The notes beneath the pieces are model-generated. The model saw only the letters and a program-made list of their open reading frames with translations. It was not told where the DNA came from and did not search any database. A stretch of DNA of 64,000 nucleotides from Pseudaeromonas paramecii (lineage in GTDB: Bacteria; Pseudomonadota; Gammaproteobacteria; Enterobacterales; Aeromonadaceae), in assembly GCF_039540575.1 (NCBI RefSeq), contig NZ_BAABFC010000001.1, positions 186,001-250,000 on the forward strand, in the 5' to 3' direction. The first letter of the stretch is position 1. Each line of letters begins with the position of its first letter. The translations under genes and the position numbers were made by a program. Below are positions 8,412-17,719 of this stretch, piece after piece.

Positions 8412-10265
8412 ATGTGGTTGAGTGCACGGATGCAGAGCCTGGGATGGACCTTACAAGAGTGGCAAGACGCCTACGGCGCAGGGCAGCAGCCCGAGCAGCT
8501 GCTGGGTGAGCTGCTGCGCGCCCAGAGCCTGGATGATGCCGCCTGGATCAGCCTGATCGAGCCTGCCACCCTGGCCGCCGAGTGTGCGCGCCTGCAGAAC
8601 TTGCTGGCGGAGGCGGGCAACCTGGCGGCCTTACCGCTGTATGGCGTGCCCTTTGCCGTCAAGGACAACATAGATGTGGCGGGCCTGCCCACCACGGCGG
8701 CCTGTCCTACCTACCGTTATTTGCCCACCGAGGATGCGGCCGTGGTGGCGCGCCTGCGGGCTGCCGGCGCCGTGGTGCTGGGCAAGAGCAATCTGGATCA
8801 GTTTGCCACTGGCTTGGTGGGCACCCGCACCCCCTATGGCGCCGTGCCCAACAGCTTCGACCCTCACTATATCTGCGGCGGCTCCAGTGCGGGCTCTGCG
8901 TCCCTGGTGGCGCGCGGCCTGGTGCCTTTTGCCCTGGGCACGGACACCGCCGGCTCTGGCCGTATTCCCGCAGGGTTTAACAACATCGTCGGCTGGAAAC
9001 CCACCCGCGGGGCCATCAGCTGTCGCGGCGTGGTGCCGGCGTGCAAGAGCCTGGATTGTGTTTCCCTCTTCGCCCTGACGGTATCCGACGCCGAGCAACT
9101 GGCACTGATCGTCTACGGCGAGGATGCCGCCGATCCGTTTAGCCGGGCCAGCCAGGCCGTCGTCATGCCGCGCCCCCTTGGCCCGCTGACCCTGGGGGTG
9201 CCTGCGGCGCTGGCGTGGTTCGGCGATGCAGCCCAGCGCCAGGCTTTTGAAGCAGCCTGTGCCGCGCTGGCGGAACAAGGGGTGCACCTGGTGGCGGTGG
9301 ATTATCAGCCCTGTGCCGAGCTGGCCCACCTGCTCTACGAGGGCCCCTGGCTGGCGGAGCGCCATGCCGCCTTGGCCGCGTTTCTTGCCGGTCATGCAGA
9401 CGAGATGGACCCTGTGGTGGCGGGCATCATAGCCCAGGCTGACAGACTCAGTGCCAGTGAGGCGTTTAGCGCCGAGTACCGACGTCAGGCACTCAAGGCC
9501 CGGATCCAGCACCATCTCGCCGGGCTGGATGCGCTCCTGCTGCCCACGGCGCCGCGGCTGCCGACCCTGGCCCAGGTGGCGGCGGATCCCGTCGCAGTAA
9601 ACAGCCAGCTGGGCCACTACTGCAACTGGGTGAACCTGGCGGACTGCTGCGCCCTGTCGGTGCCCGGCGGGTTTCGTGCCGATGGTCTGCCGTTGGGACT
9701 GACCCTGGTGGCAACCGCCTGGCAGGAGTGGGCCCTGGCCCGCCTCGCCAGACAGCTGACCGGCCTGCTCCCTGGGCCCTTGGGGGCCACAGGGCGACCG
9801 GTGCCATCCCAGCCCCTGGCCCCGGTGCTGGCGCCGGATCATCAGATCCTGGCGGTGGTCGGGGCGCACCTTGAGGGACAGCCGTTAAATCATCAAGTTA
9901 CCGAGCTGGGTGGATACCTGCTGGAGCGTACCAGCAGTGCCCCTCACTATCGCCTCTATGCCCTGGCCGATGGCCGCCGTCCGGCCCTGGTGGCCGGGCG
10001 CGCCCTGCCGGTGGCGTCCGGGAGCGCCATCGAGCTGGAGCTCTGGGCCCTGCCCAAGGCGGCCTGGGCCGATCTGCTGGCACAGGTGTCGGCGCCCTTG
10101 GGGCTGGGCACAGTCCAGCTGGCCGATGGACGACGGGTGGCGGGTTTCATCTGTGAACCTGTGGCCCTTGAGGGCGCCCGGGACATTACCGCCTACGGCG
10201 GCTGGCGGGCCTACCTGGCCGCCCAGTCCCAGCCGGAACAGCGTCAGGGGAGGGTGGCATGCTAA
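8412..10265 (+). CDS. atzF: allophanate hydrolase
   Basis: A 617-residue amidase-signature enzyme that hydrolyses allophanate to two ammonia and two CO2, the second step of ATP-dependent urea degradation. The Ser-cisSer-Lys triad is visible: Lys84 in PFAVKDNIDVAG, the SS pair at 158-159 in GGSSAGSAS, and Ser182 in GTDTAGSGRIPA. The last 150 residues form the AtzF C-terminal domain (LGGYLLERTSSAPHYRLYAL). The gene precedes urea carboxylase with a 7-base overlap. The start is uncertain because no strong ribosome-binding site is seen; the ATG at 8430 is an alternative. Confidence 0.94.
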   Translation: MWLSARMQSLGWTLQEWQDAYGAGQQPEQLLGELLRAQSLDDAAWISLIEPATLAAECARLQNLLAEAGNLAALPLYGVPFAVKDNIDVAGLPTTAACPTYRYLPTEDAAVVARLRAAGAVVLGKSNLDQFATGLVGTRTPYGAVPNSFDPHYICGGSSAGSASLVARGLVPFALGTDTAGSGRIPAGFNNIVGWKPTRGAISCRGVVPACKSLDCVSLFALTVSDAEQLALIVYGEDAADPFSRASQAVVMPRPLGPLTLGVPAALAWFGDAAQRQAFEAACAALAEQGVHLVAVDYQPCAELAHLLYEGPWLAERHAALAAFLAGHADEMDPVVAGIIAQADRLSASEAFSAEYRRQALKARIQHHLAGLDALLLPTAPRLPTLAQVAADPVAVNSQLGHYCNWVNLADCCALSVPGGFRADGLPLGLTLVATAWQEWALARLARQLTGLLPGPLGATGRPVPSQPLAPVLAPDHQILAVVGAHLEGQPLNHQVTELGGYLLERTSSAPHYRLYALADGRRPALVAGRALPVASGSAIELELWALPKAAWADLLAQVSAPLGLGTVQLADGRRVAGFICEPVALEGARDITAYGGWRAYLAAQSQPEQRQGRVAC

Positions 10266-13200
10266 CGACCTCACCGGCAGCGCCGCTGTTTGCCAAGGTG
10301 CTGATCGCCAATCGGGGCGAGATCGCCCTGCGGCTGCTGCGTACCGTGCAAGAGCTGGGCATCACAGCCGTGGTGGTCTACAGCCATGCCGATCGTCTCA
10401 GCCCGGCGGTGCGCCTGGCCGATGAGGCCTACTGCCTGAGCGACGGCGAACAGAGCGCCGTGGCCGACACCTACCTCAATGGCGACAAGATACTCACCAT
10501 TGCCCAGGCCTGTGGCGCCGAAGCCATTCTGCCCGGCTATGGGCTGCTGGCGGAAAACGCCGACTTTGCCCGCCGCTGCGCCCAGCTTGGCATCACCTTC
10601 GTCGGCCCCACCGAGCAGCAACTGCGCCAGTTTGGCCTCAAGCATGAGGCCCGGGCTTTGGCCCAGGCGGCCGGTGTGGCCCTGCTGCCGGGCACAGATC
10701 TGCTGATGAGCCAGGAGGAGGCCATGTCCGCGGCGGCGGCCCTGGGCTATCCCCTGATGCTCAAGAGCACCGCCGGTGGCGGTGGCATCGGCCTGTGCCG
10801 CTGCGACAGCCCTGAGGCGCTGGCCGCGGCATTTGCCCGGGTGCAGCACCAGGGGCAAGCCTACTTCCAGCACGCCGGGGTGTTTTTAGAGCGTTGCGTG
10901 GAGGGCGCCCGCCACCTGGAGGTGCAGATCGTCGGTGACGGTCTGGGACAGGTGGTGGCCCTGGGGGAGCGGGATTGCTCCTTGCAGCGCCGGCACCAGA
11001 AGGTGGTGGAGGAGACGCCGGCACCGGGTCTGTCCGCCGCCACCCGCGAACGTTTGTGCCAGGCGGCCATTCGCCTGGGGCAGTGGGTGCAGTATCGCAG
11101 CGTCGGCACGGTGGAATTTATCTATGAGCCGGCTACGGAGGCCTTCTACTTTCTCGAGGTCAACACCCGGCTGCAGGTGGAACACACCATCACGGAGGCG
11201 GTGACCGGGCTGGATCTGGTGGCCCTGATGCTGCAGATCGCCGCCGGCCACACCCCGGATCTGGCGGCCTTGCCCCAGGCCAGTGGCGTGGCCATGGAGG
11301 TGCGCCTCTATGCCGAGGATCCGCTGCACGATTTCGCCCCCATGGCTGGCACCCTGAGCCAGGTCGACTTCCCGAAGCACCCCTGGTTGCGGGTGGATGG
11401 CTGGGTCGAGGCGGGCAGTCAGATCAGTAGTCACTACGATCCCCTGCTGGCCAAGCTGATTGTTCACGGCGCGGATCGGACCACAGTGTTGCAACGGCTC
11501 AAGCAAGTCCTGGCAGAGAGCCAACTGGCTGGCCCCATCACCAATCTGCCGTACCTGCGGGAGCTGCTGGACTGGGCGCCCTGGGTCGCGGGTCAGTATC
11601 ACACCGCCAGCCTGGCGCAGTTTGCCTATCGGCCGGCCATCATCGAGGTGGTGCAGCCGGGCACCTACAGCAGTGTGCAGGACTATCCGGGGCGCGTGGG
11701 CTACTGGGCCATCGGCGTGCCCCCCTCCGGCCCCATGGACGACCGGTCCTTCCGGCTGGCCAATGCCCTGGTGGGTAATGCGCCGGACGCGGCCGGGCTC
11801 GAATGCACGCTGCAAGGGCCTGTGCTGCGTTTTCATCAGGACAGCGTCATCGCCATCTGCGGCGGCCTGTGTCAGCCCACCCTGGATGGTCAGCCCATCG
11901 CCCTGCATGGTCCTGTTTCGGTGACTGCCGGTCAGACCCTGGACCTGGGCACAGTGACGGCAGGTTGCCGCAGCTATCTGGCGGTGCGTGGCGGCCTGGC
12001 AACCCCTGAGTACCTGGGCAGCCGCGCCACCTTCGCCCTGGGGCAGCTGGGTGGCGTACAGGGGCGCTGCCTGCAGGCGGGCGATCAACTGCCGGTGGGG
12101 CAGGCGGTGGCCGGTCCTATTCCGACCACGCCGCTAGCCGCCCAGCTGCAGCCGGGCTTTGGTTGTCTGCCTCAGGCCGGTGCCTGCTGGCAGATCGGTG
12201 TGCTGCACGGCCCCCATGGCGCCCCGGATTTCTTTACCCCCGAGTACCTGGCGACCTTCTTCGCCAGCGACTGGCAGGTGCATTACCAGTCCAACCGACT
12301 GGGCGTGCGCTTGAGCGGCCCCAAGCCACAGTGGAGCCGCCAGGATGGCGGTGAGGCTGGCCTGCATCCCTCCAACATCCATGACTGCCAGTACGCCATC
12401 GGCAGCATCAACTTCACCGGCGACAGTCCGGTGATCCTGGGGCCGGATGGCCCCAGCCTGGGGGGCTTCGTCTGCCCGGTGACGGTGGCACGCGCCGAGC
12501 AATGGAAGCTGGGTCAGCTCAGACCCGGGGATCGCATCCGTTTCGTGGCCATGAGCTTCGAGCAGGCGCTGATGGCTGAACAGGCCTGGGATCAGGCGCT
12601 GAGCACCTTGAGTGCGCCTGTGCTGCCCCAGACGGTCCTGACTCCCACCTTGACTACTGTGGCCGGCGAGAGTGCCTGCGTGTTGGCCCGGTTGCCCGCC
12701 GACGACGGGCGTCCGCAGGTCAGCTACCGCCAGGCCGGCGACAAGTGCCTCTTGGTGGAGTATGGCGACGAGACCTTTAGTCTGGCCCTGCGGCTGCGGG
12801 TCCATGCCCTGATGCAGGCCCTGGCAGAGCGCCCCATCGCCGGCGTCGAGGAGCTGTCCCCCGGTGTGCGTTGCCTGCAGATCCGCTTCGACAGCCGCCG
12901 CCTGTCCCAGTCCAGCTTGCTCAAGGTGCTGATGGCCGAAGAGACAACCTTACCTGATGTGCAGACGCTCAAGGTGCCCAGCCGCACCCTCTGGCTGCCC
13001 CTGGCCTTCGAGGACAGCAGCACACTGGCGGCGGTGGATCGCTATCGCCAGTCGGTGCGTGAGACGGCCCCCTGGCTGCCCAACAACGTGGACTTCATCC
13101 AGCGTATCAACGGCCTGAGCCACCGTGACCAGGTGGCGCAGACGCTCTATGCCGCCCGCTATCTGGTGCTGGGTCTGGGGGATGTCTACCTGGGGGCGCC

Positions 13201-13927
13201 CTGTGCCGTGCCGCTGGACCCGCGCCACCGGCTGCTGACGTCCAAATACAACCCGGCCCGTACCCACACCGCCGAAGGGGCGGTGGGCATAGGCGGCGTC
13301 TACCTGTGCATCTATGGCATGGACTCGCCCGGCGGCTATCAACTGGTGGGCCGCACCCTGCCCATCTGGCAGCGGCACGCCGGTTCGGAGCCCTGTGTGT
13401 TGCGGTTTTTCGATCAGATCCGCTTCTACCCTGTCTCCGAAACCGAGCTGACCGCGCTGCGTGAGGCGCAGCAGCAGGGCCGACTGGCGCTGCGCATCGA
13501 GGATGGGGAATTCTGCCTGGCGGAACATGAGGCCTGGCTCGCCGGCGAGGCCCAGCGCATTTGCGCCTTCCAGGCCCGCCAGCAGGCCGCCTTTGCCCGG
13601 GAGATCGCCCTGTGGCAGCAGAGCCACTGGCAACCCCAGTGGCATGACACAGCGCCGCCGGTCGAACCGCAGGCGGCCGGCCAAGGCGAGTCACAGCACC
13701 CGGTGGCCGCCCAGGTCAGCGGCAGCATCTGGAAGCTGCTGGTGAGTCCGGGGCAACGGGTGAGCGCCGGGGAGCCTTTGGTGATCCTCGAAGCCATGAA
13801 GATGGAATTTGCCATCGCCGCGCCCGTGGATGGCGTGGTGGGGGCCTTGCTGTGCCAGCCCGGCCGGCAGGTGCAGGCGGGTGAGCCCCTGCTGCACCTG
13901 GCGCCCTTGGCCGAGCCGGTGGAATAG
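10259..13927 (+). CDS. uca: urea carboxylase, single-chain biotin enzyme
   Basis: A 1222-residue multidomain enzyme that makes allophanate from urea, bicarbonate and ATP. The biotin carboxylase region spans residues 1 to about 450 (ATP-grasp loop KSTAGGGGIGL, then EVNTRLQVEHTITE). The KipA-like domain follows (QDYPGRVGYWAIGVPPSGPM, about 465-780), then the KipI-like domain (about 820-1090) of the carboxyltransferase. A biotinyl domain ends the protein with EAMKMEF; the biotinylated Lys is residue 1181. Some relatives carboxylate guanidine instead, but those normally sit with carboxyguanidine deiminase genes. None are here, and allophanate hydrolase is adjacent, so urea is the more likely substrate. 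Confidence 0.93.
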   Translation: MLTTSPAAPLFAKVLIANRGEIALRLLRTVQELGITAVVVYSHADRLSPAVRLADEAYCLSDGEQSAVADTYLNGDKILTIAQACGAEAILPGYGLLAENADFARRCAQLGITFVGPTEQQLRQFGLKHEARALAQAAGVALLPGTDLLMSQEEAMSAAAALGYPLMLKSTAGGGGIGLCRCDSPEALAAAFARVQHQGQAYFQHAGVFLERCVEGARHLEVQIVGDGLGQVVALGERDCSLQRRHQKVVEETPAPGLSAATRERLCQAAIRLGQWVQYRSVGTVEFIYEPATEAFYFLEVNTRLQVEHTITEAVTGLDLVALMLQIAAGHTPDLAALPQASGVAMEVRLYAEDPLHDFAPMAGTLSQVDFPKHPWLRVDGWVEAGSQISSHYDPLLAKLIVHGADRTTVLQRLKQVLAESQLAGPITNLPYLRELLDWAPWVAGQYHTASLAQFAYRPAIIEVVQPGTYSSVQDYPGRVGYWAIGVPPSGPMDDRSFRLANALVGNAPDAAGLECTLQGPVLRFHQDSVIAICGGLCQPTLDGQPIALHGPVSVTAGQTLDLGTVTAGCRSYLAVRGGLATPEYLGSRATFALGQLGGVQGRCLQAGDQLPVGQAVAGPIPTTPLAAQLQPGFGCLPQAGACWQIGVLHGPHGAPDFFTPEYLATFFASDWQVHYQSNRLGVRLSGPKPQWSRQDGGEAGLHPSNIHDCQYAIGSINFTGDSPVILGPDGPSLGGFVCPVTVARAEQWKLGQLRPGDRIRFVAMSFEQALMAEQAWDQALSTLSAPVLPQTVLTPTLTTVAGESACVLARLPADDGRPQVSYRQAGDKCLLVEYGDETFSLALRLRVHALMQALAERPIAGVEELSPGVRCLQIRFDSRRLSQSSLLKVLMAEETTLPDVQTLKVPSRTLWLPLAFEDSSTLAAVDRYRQSVRETAPWLPNNVDFIQRINGLSHRDQVAQTLYAARYLVLGLGDVYLGAPCAVPLDPRHRLLTSKYNPARTHTAEGAVGIGGVYLCIYGMDSPGGYQLVGRTLPIWQRHAGSEPCVLRFFDQIRFYPVSETELTALREAQQQGRLALRIEDGEFCLAEHEAWLAGEAQRICAFQARQQAAFAREIALWQQSHWQPQWHDTAPPVEPQAAGQGESQHPVAAQVSGSIWKLLVSPGQRVSAGEPLVILEAMKMEFAIAAPVDGVVGALLCQPGRQVQAGEPLLHLAPLAEPVE

Positions 13928-13935
13928 GAGAAATC

Positions 13936-14682
13936 ATGAGTCCGAGTCAGCGTCAACTTGGCCAGCGCCCCCTGGGACAACCCAAGCCCAGGCCGGAAAA
14001 CATGGCCGATCGCATCTATCAGGCGCTCAAGGAGCAGATCTTCGCCTTCGCCCTGCTGCCCGGCGATCGTTTCAGCGAGACCGAGGTGGCCGAACGGATG
14101 CAGGCCAGCCGCACCCCGGTGCGCGAAGCCCTCTACCGGCTGCAGAAGGAAGGTTTCGTCGAGGTGCAGTTTCGCAGCGGCTGGCAGGTGCGGCCCTTCG
14201 ACTTCGAGTACTTCGAGGATCTCTATGACGTGCGCATCGTGCTGGAAGAGGCGGCGGTGCAGCGGTTGTGTGACGGCGAGCAGCAGCACCCGGCCTTCGC
14301 CGAGCTGCTGGCCTTCTGGCTGGTGCCGCCGGAGCTGCGGCTTGGCGATGGCGCCGAGGTGAGCCGGCAGGATGAGCGCTTCCACAACCTGCTGATCGTG
14401 GCCAGCGGCAACCGGCAGATGGCCCAGATCCATTGGGAGATCAGCGAGAAGATCCGCATCATCCGCCGGCTGGATTTCACCAAGGCGCCTCGGGTCGAGG
14501 CCACCTACAACGAACATGGCGCCATCCTGCGCGCCATCGTCAGACGCCGCACCGACGAGGCCAAGCGTCTGTTACGCAGTCATATCGCGGCCAGCAAGGC
14601 CGAGGTACGCAAGATCACCCTGCACATGCTGCACAGCGCCCGGTCGCGGGCGGCGCAGGGGCAGGAAACCGCCATCGACTAG
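13936..14682 (+). CDS. GntR family regulator, FCD (FadR) subfamily
   Basis: A 248-residue transcription factor. The N-terminal winged helix-turn-helix (residues about 22-90) shows the GntR signature LKEQIFAFALLPGDRFSETEVAERMQ in two overlapping parts, then ASRTPVREALYRLQKEGFV. The C-terminal all-helical FCD ligand domain follows, with likely metal or ligand residues in DERFHNLL, EISEKIRIIRR and EHGAILRAI. It sits between the urea carboxylase gene and urtA, nine bases after the former. A regulator of the urea genes is the natural inference, with a TGTATACA box upstream of atzF as candidate target. The effector (urea, allophanate or another metabolite) cannot be told. Confidence 0.88.
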   Translation: MSPSQRQLGQRPLGQPKPRPENMADRIYQALKEQIFAFALLPGDRFSETEVAERMQASRTPVREALYRLQKEGFVEVQFRSGWQVRPFDFEYFEDLYDVRIVLEEAAVQRLCDGEQQHPAFAELLAFWLVPPELRLGDGAEVSRQDERFHNLLIVASGNRQMAQIHWEISEKIRIIRRLDFTKAPRVEATYNEHGAILRAIVRRRTDEAKRLLRSHIAASKAEVRKITLHMLHSARSRAAQGQETAID

Positions 14683-14750
14683 GTGGCACATCGAGTCTTT
14701 AGGCTCAACAAGTAGGCAGTACCCATGTGTTTTAACAAGGAGATGTTTCC

Positions 14751-16037
14751 ATGAAGCTAAACAAAGTCCATCAGTTGGTCCGTCTGTCCGTGTTGTCTGC
14801 CAGCCTGGTTGCCGGCGGCGCCTTTGCCGCCGACACCATCAAGGTAGGGGTGTTGCACTCCCTGTCCGGCACCATGGCCATTTCCGAGACCACCCTCAAG
14901 GACACCATGCTGATGCTCGTTGACGAGCAGAACAAGAAGGGTGGGGTACTGGGCAAGAAACTCGAAGCCGTGGTAGTGGATCCGGCGTCCAACTGGCCGC
15001 TGTTTGCCGAGAAGGCCCGCGAGCTGATCCAAAAGGACAAGGTGGCCGCCGTGTTCGGTTGCTGGACCTCAGTGTCCCGCAAGTCCGTGCTGCCGGTGTT
15101 CGAAGAGCTCAACAGCATCCTCTTCTACCCGGTGCAGTATGAAGGCGAAGAGTCCTCCAAGAACGTCTTCTATACCGGTGCCGCACCGAACCAGCAAGCC
15201 ATCCCTGCCGTGGATTACCTGATGGGCCAAGGGGTCAAGCGCTGGGCGCTGCTGGGTACCGACTACGTCTATCCCCGCACCACCAACAAGATCCTCGAAG
15301 CCTACCTGAAGGCCAAGGGCGTGAAGGCTGAAGACATCATGGTCAACTACACCCCCTTCGGCCATGCCGACTGGCAATCCATCGTCGCCGACGTGAAGAA
15401 GTTTGGTACCGCAGGCAAGAAGACCGCCGTGGTTTCCACCATCAACGGCGATGCCAACGTGCCCTTCTACAAGGAACTGGGTAACCAGGGCATCACCGCC
15501 GAGACCATCCCTGTGGTGGCCTTCTCCGTGGGTGAAGAAGAGCTCTCCGGCATCGACACCAAGCCGCTGGTGGGCCACCTGGCCGCCTGGAACTACTTCC
15601 AGAGCGTGGACAACGATCTCAACGGCGAGTTCATCGAAAAGTGGCAGAAGTTCACCGGCAAGGAAGATCGGGTGACCAACGATCCGATGGAAGCCACCTA
15701 CATCGGCTTCAACATGTGGGTGCAGGCGGTGGAGAAGGCCGGCACCACGGATCCGGAAGCGGTACAAGAGGCCCTGATCGGCATCAGCGTACCCAACCTG
15801 ACCGGTGGCTACGCCGCCATGATGCCTAATCACCACATCACCAAGCCGGTGCTGATCGGTGAAATTCAGGAAGACGGTCAGTTCGAGGTGGTGTCCGAGA
15901 CCAAGGGTACCGTGGCCGGTGACGCCTGGTCCGATTACCTGGATGGCTCCAAGGATCTGATCTCCGACTGGCGTAAGCCCCTGGCCTGCGGGAACTTCAA
16001 CGTGAAGACCGGCAAGTGCGGTGGTGCCAGCAAGTAA
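14751..16037 (+). CDS. urtA: urea ABC transporter, substrate-binding protein UrtA
   Basis: A 428-residue periplasmic binding protein of the branched-chain amino acid/amide class. The signal peptide ends in LVAGGAFA, and the mature chain starts DTIKVGVLHSLSGTMAISET, which is diagnostic for UrtA/AmiC-like urea and amide binders. The second lobe carries YQEGEESSKN-like and YTGAAPNQQ segments typical of UrtA. It has a good AACAAGGAG ribosome-binding site and opens the urtABCDE operon. A stable GNRA-loop hairpin follows the stop, which usually favours high production of the binding protein relative to the membrane components. Confidence 0.95.
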   Translation: MKLNKVHQLVRLSVLSASLVAGGAFAADTIKVGVLHSLSGTMAISETTLKDTMLMLVDEQNKKGGVLGKKLEAVVVDPASNWPLFAEKARELIQKDKVAAVFGCWTSVSRKSVLPVFEELNSILFYPVQYEGEESSKNVFYTGAAPNQQAIPAVDYLMGQGVKRWALLGTDYVYPRTTNKILEAYLKAKGVKAEDIMVNYTPFGHADWQSIVADVKKFGTAGKKTAVVSTINGDANVPFYKELGNQGITAETIPVVAFSVGEEELSGIDTKPLVGHLAAWNYFQSVDNDLNGEFIEKWQKFTGKEDRVTNDPMEATYIGFNMWVQAVEKAGTTDPEAVQEALIGISVPNLTGGYAAMMPNHHITKPVLIGEIQEDGQFEVVSETKGTVAGDAWSDYLDGSKDLISDWRKPLACGNFNVKTGKCGGASK

Positions 16038-16043
16038 TACCTC

Positions 16044-16063
16044 GCGGCCTGGCAACAGGCCGC
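16044..16063 (+). other. intercistronic stem-loop between urtA and urtB
   Basis: GCGGCCTG, a GCAA tetraloop, then CAGGCCGC: eight perfect pairs without a following T-run. It is not a classical terminator and more likely protects urtA mRNA from 3' decay or partly attenuates urtB. Confidence 0.6.
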
Positions 16064-16141
16064 CCTTATGCTTGACGGCTGGGCATGATGCCGGGCCGGC
16101 GTGTCTTATCTGACTCTTTATCTGACTACCAGGATGGCGCC

Positions 16142-17716
16142 ATGGTAATTGCATTACGTCCTCTGCTTGCCCTGCTGCTGCTGTTTGCCTCCAGCAGCTG
16201 GGCCATGAGCCTGGAAGAGGCCCAGACCGCCTTGAGCGGTCGGGATTTTCAGGCCAAGGGCGAGGCCATCGCCCAACTGGCCCGCTCCGACGATCCGTCG
16301 AGCGCGCCCCTGCTGGCGGCCTTGTCCCGCGGCGATCTCTTCTATGTGAAAAAAGGCGGCCAGCTGGTCGTCCGCACCCCGGAGGGCTACCAGGATCTGG
16401 CGGGCCAGCCCCTGACCCTGCGCAGCAGCCAGCTCAAGCGGGTGGTGATGAATAACAACCTGCGGCGCCAGCTCTCACAATCACTGGCCGAGCGCCAGCT
16501 GGGCGATGCCGACAGCGGCGTGCGGTTGGCGGCGGCCAAGGAACTGCTGGGCAAGCTGGATGACAACCTGACGCCCTTGTTGCAGGCCCAGCTGGCCAAG
16601 GAAACCGACGACGAGGTGAAGACGGCCCTGGCCGGCGTGCTGGCCTACGAGCAGCTCAAGGACGCGGAGCCGGCGGCGCGCCTGACGGCGGTGGAGACCC
16701 TGTCCCACTGGCATCACCCCCAGGTGCTGGCGGCGCTGCAGCAGGTGCGGGACACCGATGCCGACAAGGCGGTACGGCTGGCTGCCGGCAAGGCTGCCGG
16801 CAGTCTGGAGCACACCCAGTCGGTCTACTCGGGCCTGGAGACCCTGTTCTTCGGTCTGAGCCTGGGCTCCGTGCTGGTGCTGGCGGGCATCGGTCTGGCC
16901 ATCACCTTCGGCGTCATGGGGGTCATCAACATGGCCCACGGCGAGCTGATGATGCTGGGCGCCTACACCACCTTCGTGATGCAGAAGCTGCTGCCGGACG
17001 CTCCTGGCCTGGCGCTGCTGCTCTCCATCCCCATGGCCTTCCTGGTGGCCGGTGCCGTGGGGGTGGTGATCGAGCGCTGCGTCATCCGCTTCCTGTATGG
17101 CCGTCCGCTGGAGACCCTGCTGGCCACCTTCGGCCTCAGCCTGCTGCTGCAGCAGGCGGTGCGCTCCATCTTCTCGCCGCTCAACCAGAGCGTCGTCATG
17201 CCCTCCTGGATGAGCGGCAGCCTGTTTATCAATGACTTCTTCAGCCTGACCCTCAACCGGCTGGTGATCATCGCCTTCAGCTTGCTGGTGTTTGCCGGCC
17301 TGATGCTGCTGCTCAAGCGCAGCCGTCTGGGGCTGGAGGTACGGGCGGTGGCACAAAACCGCGCCATGGCCCGCAACATGGGGGTGCGCTCCGCCCGGGT
17401 CAATGCCCTGACCTTCGGCCTGGGCTCCGGGGTGGCCGGCATCGCCGGGGTGGCCCTGTCCCAGCTCACCAACGTGGGGCCGAACCTCGGCCAGAGCTAC
17501 ATCATAGATGCCTTCATGGTGGTGGTGTTCGGCGGGGTGGGGAACCTGTGGGGGACCCTGGTGGCGGGCCTGACCCTGGGGGTGGCTAACAAGCTGCTGG
17601 AGCCCTTCGCGGGCGCCGTGCTGGCCAAGATCCTCATCCTGGTGGCGATCATTCTGTTTATTCAAAAGCGGCCCCGCGGACTCTTCCCGCAGCGTGGCCG
17701 GGCCGTGGAGGGTTAA
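16142..17716 (+). CDS. urtB: urea ABC transporter permease UrtB
   Basis: A 525-residue LivH-type permease. A signal-like segment (VIALRPLLALLLLFASSSWA) is followed by a periplasmic, Ala-rich helical extension of about 200 residues with HEAT-like repeats. The hydrophobic permease domain starts near residue 230 (LFFGLSLGSVLVLAGIGLAI). GVMGVINMAHGELMMLGAY is the LivH family signature, and the EAA-like loop RSRLGLEVRAVAQNRAMARN contacts the ATPases. The long N-terminal extension is a known UrtB trait, absent from LivH. The ATG at 16142 is preferred over an upstream ATG at 16085 because the signal segment follows it directly and AGGA precedes it. Confidence 0.93.
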   Translation: MVIALRPLLALLLLFASSSWAMSLEEAQTALSGRDFQAKGEAIAQLARSDDPSSAPLLAALSRGDLFYVKKGGQLVVRTPEGYQDLAGQPLTLRSSQLKRVVMNNNLRRQLSQSLAERQLGDADSGVRLAAAKELLGKLDDNLTPLLQAQLAKETDDEVKTALAGVLAYEQLKDAEPAARLTAVETLSHWHHPQVLAALQQVRDTDADKAVRLAAGKAAGSLEHTQSVYSGLETLFFGLSLGSVLVLAGIGLAITFGVMGVINMAHGELMMLGAYTTFVMQKLLPDAPGLALLLSIPMAFLVAGAVGVVIERCVIRFLYGRPLETLLATFGLSLLLQQAVRSIFSPLNQSVVMPSWMSGSLFINDFFSLTLNRLVIIAFSLLVFAGLMLLLKRSRLGLEVRAVAQNRAMARNMGVRSARVNALTFGLGSGVAGIAGVALSQLTNVGPNLGQSYIIDAFMVVVFGGVGNLWGTLVAGLTLGVANKLLEPFAGAVLAKILILVAIILFIQKRPRGLFPQRGRAVEG

Positions 17717-17719
17717 CTC

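Noticed and set aside
10259..13927. Urea carboxylase considered as guanidine carboxylase
   Set aside because: No carboxyguanidine deiminase genes are present, and allophanate hydrolase and the Urt/Ure genes surround it. Not excluded, since the deciding residue could not be aligned here.
14684..14698. TGGCAC upstream of urtA considered as a second sigma54 promoter
   Set aside because: The base pair ten positions after GG is not GC or GT, so the -12 element is missing.
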